From Sinosporangium siamense (GTDB lineage: Bacteria > Actinomycetota > Actinomycetes > Streptosporangiales > Streptosporangiaceae), in contig NZ_BOOW01000035.1 of NCBI RefSeq assembly GCF_016863435.1, positions 62,001-126,000 on the forward strand: a DNA stretch of 64,000 bases, given 5' to 3'. A program made the translations under genes and the position numbers. The notes beneath the pieces were generated by a model that saw nothing but the letters and a program-made list of their open reading frames with translations, did no database searches and had not been told where the DNA came from. Position 1 is the first letter of the stretch; every line of letters starts with the position of its first letter. Below, in pieces: positions 62,716 to 64,000 of this stretch.

Positions 62716-63486
62716 TCAGCGGCGGTCGCGGCGATCTCGGCGGTCCCGCCGGTCCCTGCGGTCTCGTTGCTCGCGGCGGTCGCGGGGGTCGAAGCCGAGG
62801 GCGATGAGTTCGCGGCGGGTGCCGAGGAAGATGTTGCGGTCGATCGGTGTGTGTGAGTATTGGTGGATCGTCCAGTCCCGCCACGGGCTCGGCACGAGAG
62901 GGCGGCCTTTGGGGCGGCTCGGGCTGGCGATCCACAGGGGATAGCGTCCGAGGCCCTCGCAGTAGCCCTTGCCGGCGAAGTTCTGGAAGGTGTAGACGAT
63001 CGGGCGCATGCGGCAGCGGCGCTCGATGTAGTAACACCAATATCGGGCGAATCTGCTGACTCTCTCGGGAGACAGGTCGTCGGTGGTCTCCAGGTCGAGG
63101 GCGAGCAGGTCACCGCGGCGCAACCCACCCGCCGCGCGGACGACCCGCAGGAAGTGGCGCGCCTGCTCGAAGGGGTCCCCCTTGGGCCGGCCGAAATGGT
63201 AGGCGCCGCACACGATCCTGTTGCGCCGCATGCCCAACCAGTTGCGGGCGAACCACTTGTCGACGTAGTCCGCCCCCTCGCTGGCTTTGGCGAAGCCGAA
63301 GGTGACCCCCGAGGCCGCATGGGCGGACCAGTCGACCGCCCCCTGCCAATTGGACACATCCACACCATGCAGCAATCGCTTCACATGCCGGATAGTAAGC
63401 AAGATCAGCACGCGGAACCGGGCGACGCGCCGCAATTGCTCCACTACTCTCCGTGTCCGAAGACGTGAAGTTTCGCGCACCGTCAC
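62716..63486 (-). CDS. GH25 lysozyme-like protein
   Basis: A 256-residue protein in the longest frame. The GH25 fold begins at HGVDVSNWQGAVDW, then FGFAKASEGADYVDKWFARN, CGAYHFGRP and LLALDLETTDD with the catalytic Asp/Glu pair. It would cleave the muramic-acid bond of peptidoglycan. The N-terminus is uncertain: GTG at 63486 gives an Arg-rich extension with a weak hydrophobic stretch, while GTG at 63384 starts close to the domain. The C-terminus ends in repeated RDRRDRRDRR, an odd basic tail. Confidence 0.8.
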   Translation of the reverse strand: MTVRETSRLRTRRVVEQLRRVARFRVLILLTIRHVKRLLHGVDVSNWQGAVDWSAHAASGVTFGFAKASEGADYVDKWFARNWLGMRRNRIVCGAYHFGRPKGDPFEQARHFLRVVRAAGGLRRGDLLALDLETTDDLSPERVSRFARYWCYYIERRCRMRPIVYTFQNFAGKGYCEGLGRYPLWIASPSRPKGRPLVPSPWRDWTIHQYSHTPIDRNIFLGTRRELIALGFDPRDRREQRDRRDRRDRRDRRDRR

Positions 63487-63652
63487 CCCCGGCGGGGACT
63501 ACAGAGCCGGTCCACGCGGAAGAAAGAGACCCCGCCGACGCACCGCGATCGCCCGCTCACACTCCGCTGTCGGCCGCGGGCGCGGGTCCGCCTGGCTTGG
63601 AAGGCGTGAGCGGACCCGCCCGTGCGGCCCCCGGTCATGGGGCCGGGGTCGC

Positions 63653-64000
63653 TCAGACCTCGGCGAGGAGGGTGGAGAGGAAGTCGCGGGTCTCCTCGGC
63701 CGAGGATGCCTCGATGGACAGGCGTTCCATGACCGCGAGGTAGCTGTCGGCCTCCTCGGGCTTGTCGAGGTAGACCGCGCTGGTGAGCTGCTCCAGGTAG
63801 ATCACGTCGGGGAGGTCGGGTTCGGCGAAGCGCAGGACGCTGAAGGGGCCGCCGGCCGCGGCGTGGCCGCCGACCTCGAAGGGGATCACCTGGATGGTGA
63901 CGTTGGACCGGTCGGCCGCGCGGATCAGATGGCGGATCTGCTCGCGCATCACCTCGCTTCCGCCGATGGGGCGGCGGAGTGCCGCCTCGTCGATCAGGGC
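63653..64000 (-). CDS. DUF5753-type HTH regulator, C-terminal part
   Basis: The last 115 codons of a gene that extends past the right edge. EAALRRPIGGSEVMREQIRH, NVTIQVIPFEVGGHAAAGGP and VIYLEQLTSAVYLDKPEE are the DUF5753 domain found behind XRE helix-turn-helix domains in actinobacteria, often next to a DUF397 partner. No partner is seen within the window. Confidence 0.88.
   Translation of the reverse strand, partial: ALIDEAALRRPIGGSEVMREQIRHLIRAADRSNVTIQVIPFEVGGHAAAGGPFSVLRFAEPDLPDVIYLEQLTSAVYLDKPEEADSYLAVMERLSIEASSAEETRDFLSTLLAEV

Overview
The window is high-GC actinobacterial DNA. The combination of a phosphatidylinositol mannoside block (pgsA, patA, pimA), an EF-G2-type GTPase, large HTH regulators with TPR-like or DUF5753-like tails, and very frequent 4-nt GTGA/ATGA gene overlaps suggests a Streptosporangiales-type organism. 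The genus cannot be fixed from the sequence alone.

Layout. 0-9.3 kb: a cut-off hydantoinase/oxoprolinase gene and a DUF917 gene, a divergent PucR/CdaR-type regulator, then a tightly overlapped peptide ABC importer operon (SBP-C-B-D-F) that ends in a proline-iminopeptidase-like hydrolase broken by a one-base frameshift. 9.6-13.8 kb: a FecCD/ATPase/lipoprotein importer facing an MFS exporter, both behind boxes that resemble Zur sites. 14.1-23.0 kb: a conserved block in reverse order (yebC, pdxT, phoD, pdxS, a DUF3048 lipoprotein, a LemA-like gene, pimA, patA, pgsA). 23.3-31.7 kb: EF-G2, a GHL10-type glycoside hydrolase, a large phosphatase-like membrane protein and an SMP-30 lactonase.

31.66-36.4 kb is a degraded integrative element. 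A 163-bp direct repeat, made of a tRNA-Pro 3' end, a terminator and an integrase 3' end, flanks a TM/coiled-coil protein, a large HTH regulator, a GRDP-like Cys-tailed protein and a methyltransferase. 36.5-43.9 kb: MarR plus an aromatic hydroxylase, then a five-gene operon (two membrane proteins, a GT4 glycosyltransferase, a two-component pair). 44.0-47.1 kb is a ruined defence island: a type I-C cas3-HD/cas5d fusion pseudogene, an Abi-like HEPN gene and a six-repeat CRISPR array.

47.5-55.0 kb is the most interesting part. On one strand lie a membrane protein, an ECF sigma factor, a 24-codon basic peptide gene with a strong ribosome binding site, a large hairpin, a SagB-type flavin dehydrogenase with a PqqD/RRE-like N-terminus, an MFS transporter and a complete FecB/FecCD/ATPase importer. 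Together these look like a ribosomally made metallophore system: peptide, tailoring enzyme, exporter, re-importer, dedicated sigma factor. I do not recognise it as a described family.

55.0-64 kb: a degenerate tRNA-Val, a bkd branched-chain dehydrogenase operon with its Lrp regulator, a HIT hydrolase, a DUF3841 gene, thrS, a GH25 lysozyme and the C-terminal part of a DUF5753-type regulator. thrS and HIT normally sit next to pgsA; here they are about 36 kb away and HIT is inverted, so the accessory region appears to have been inserted or rearranged into this core locus.
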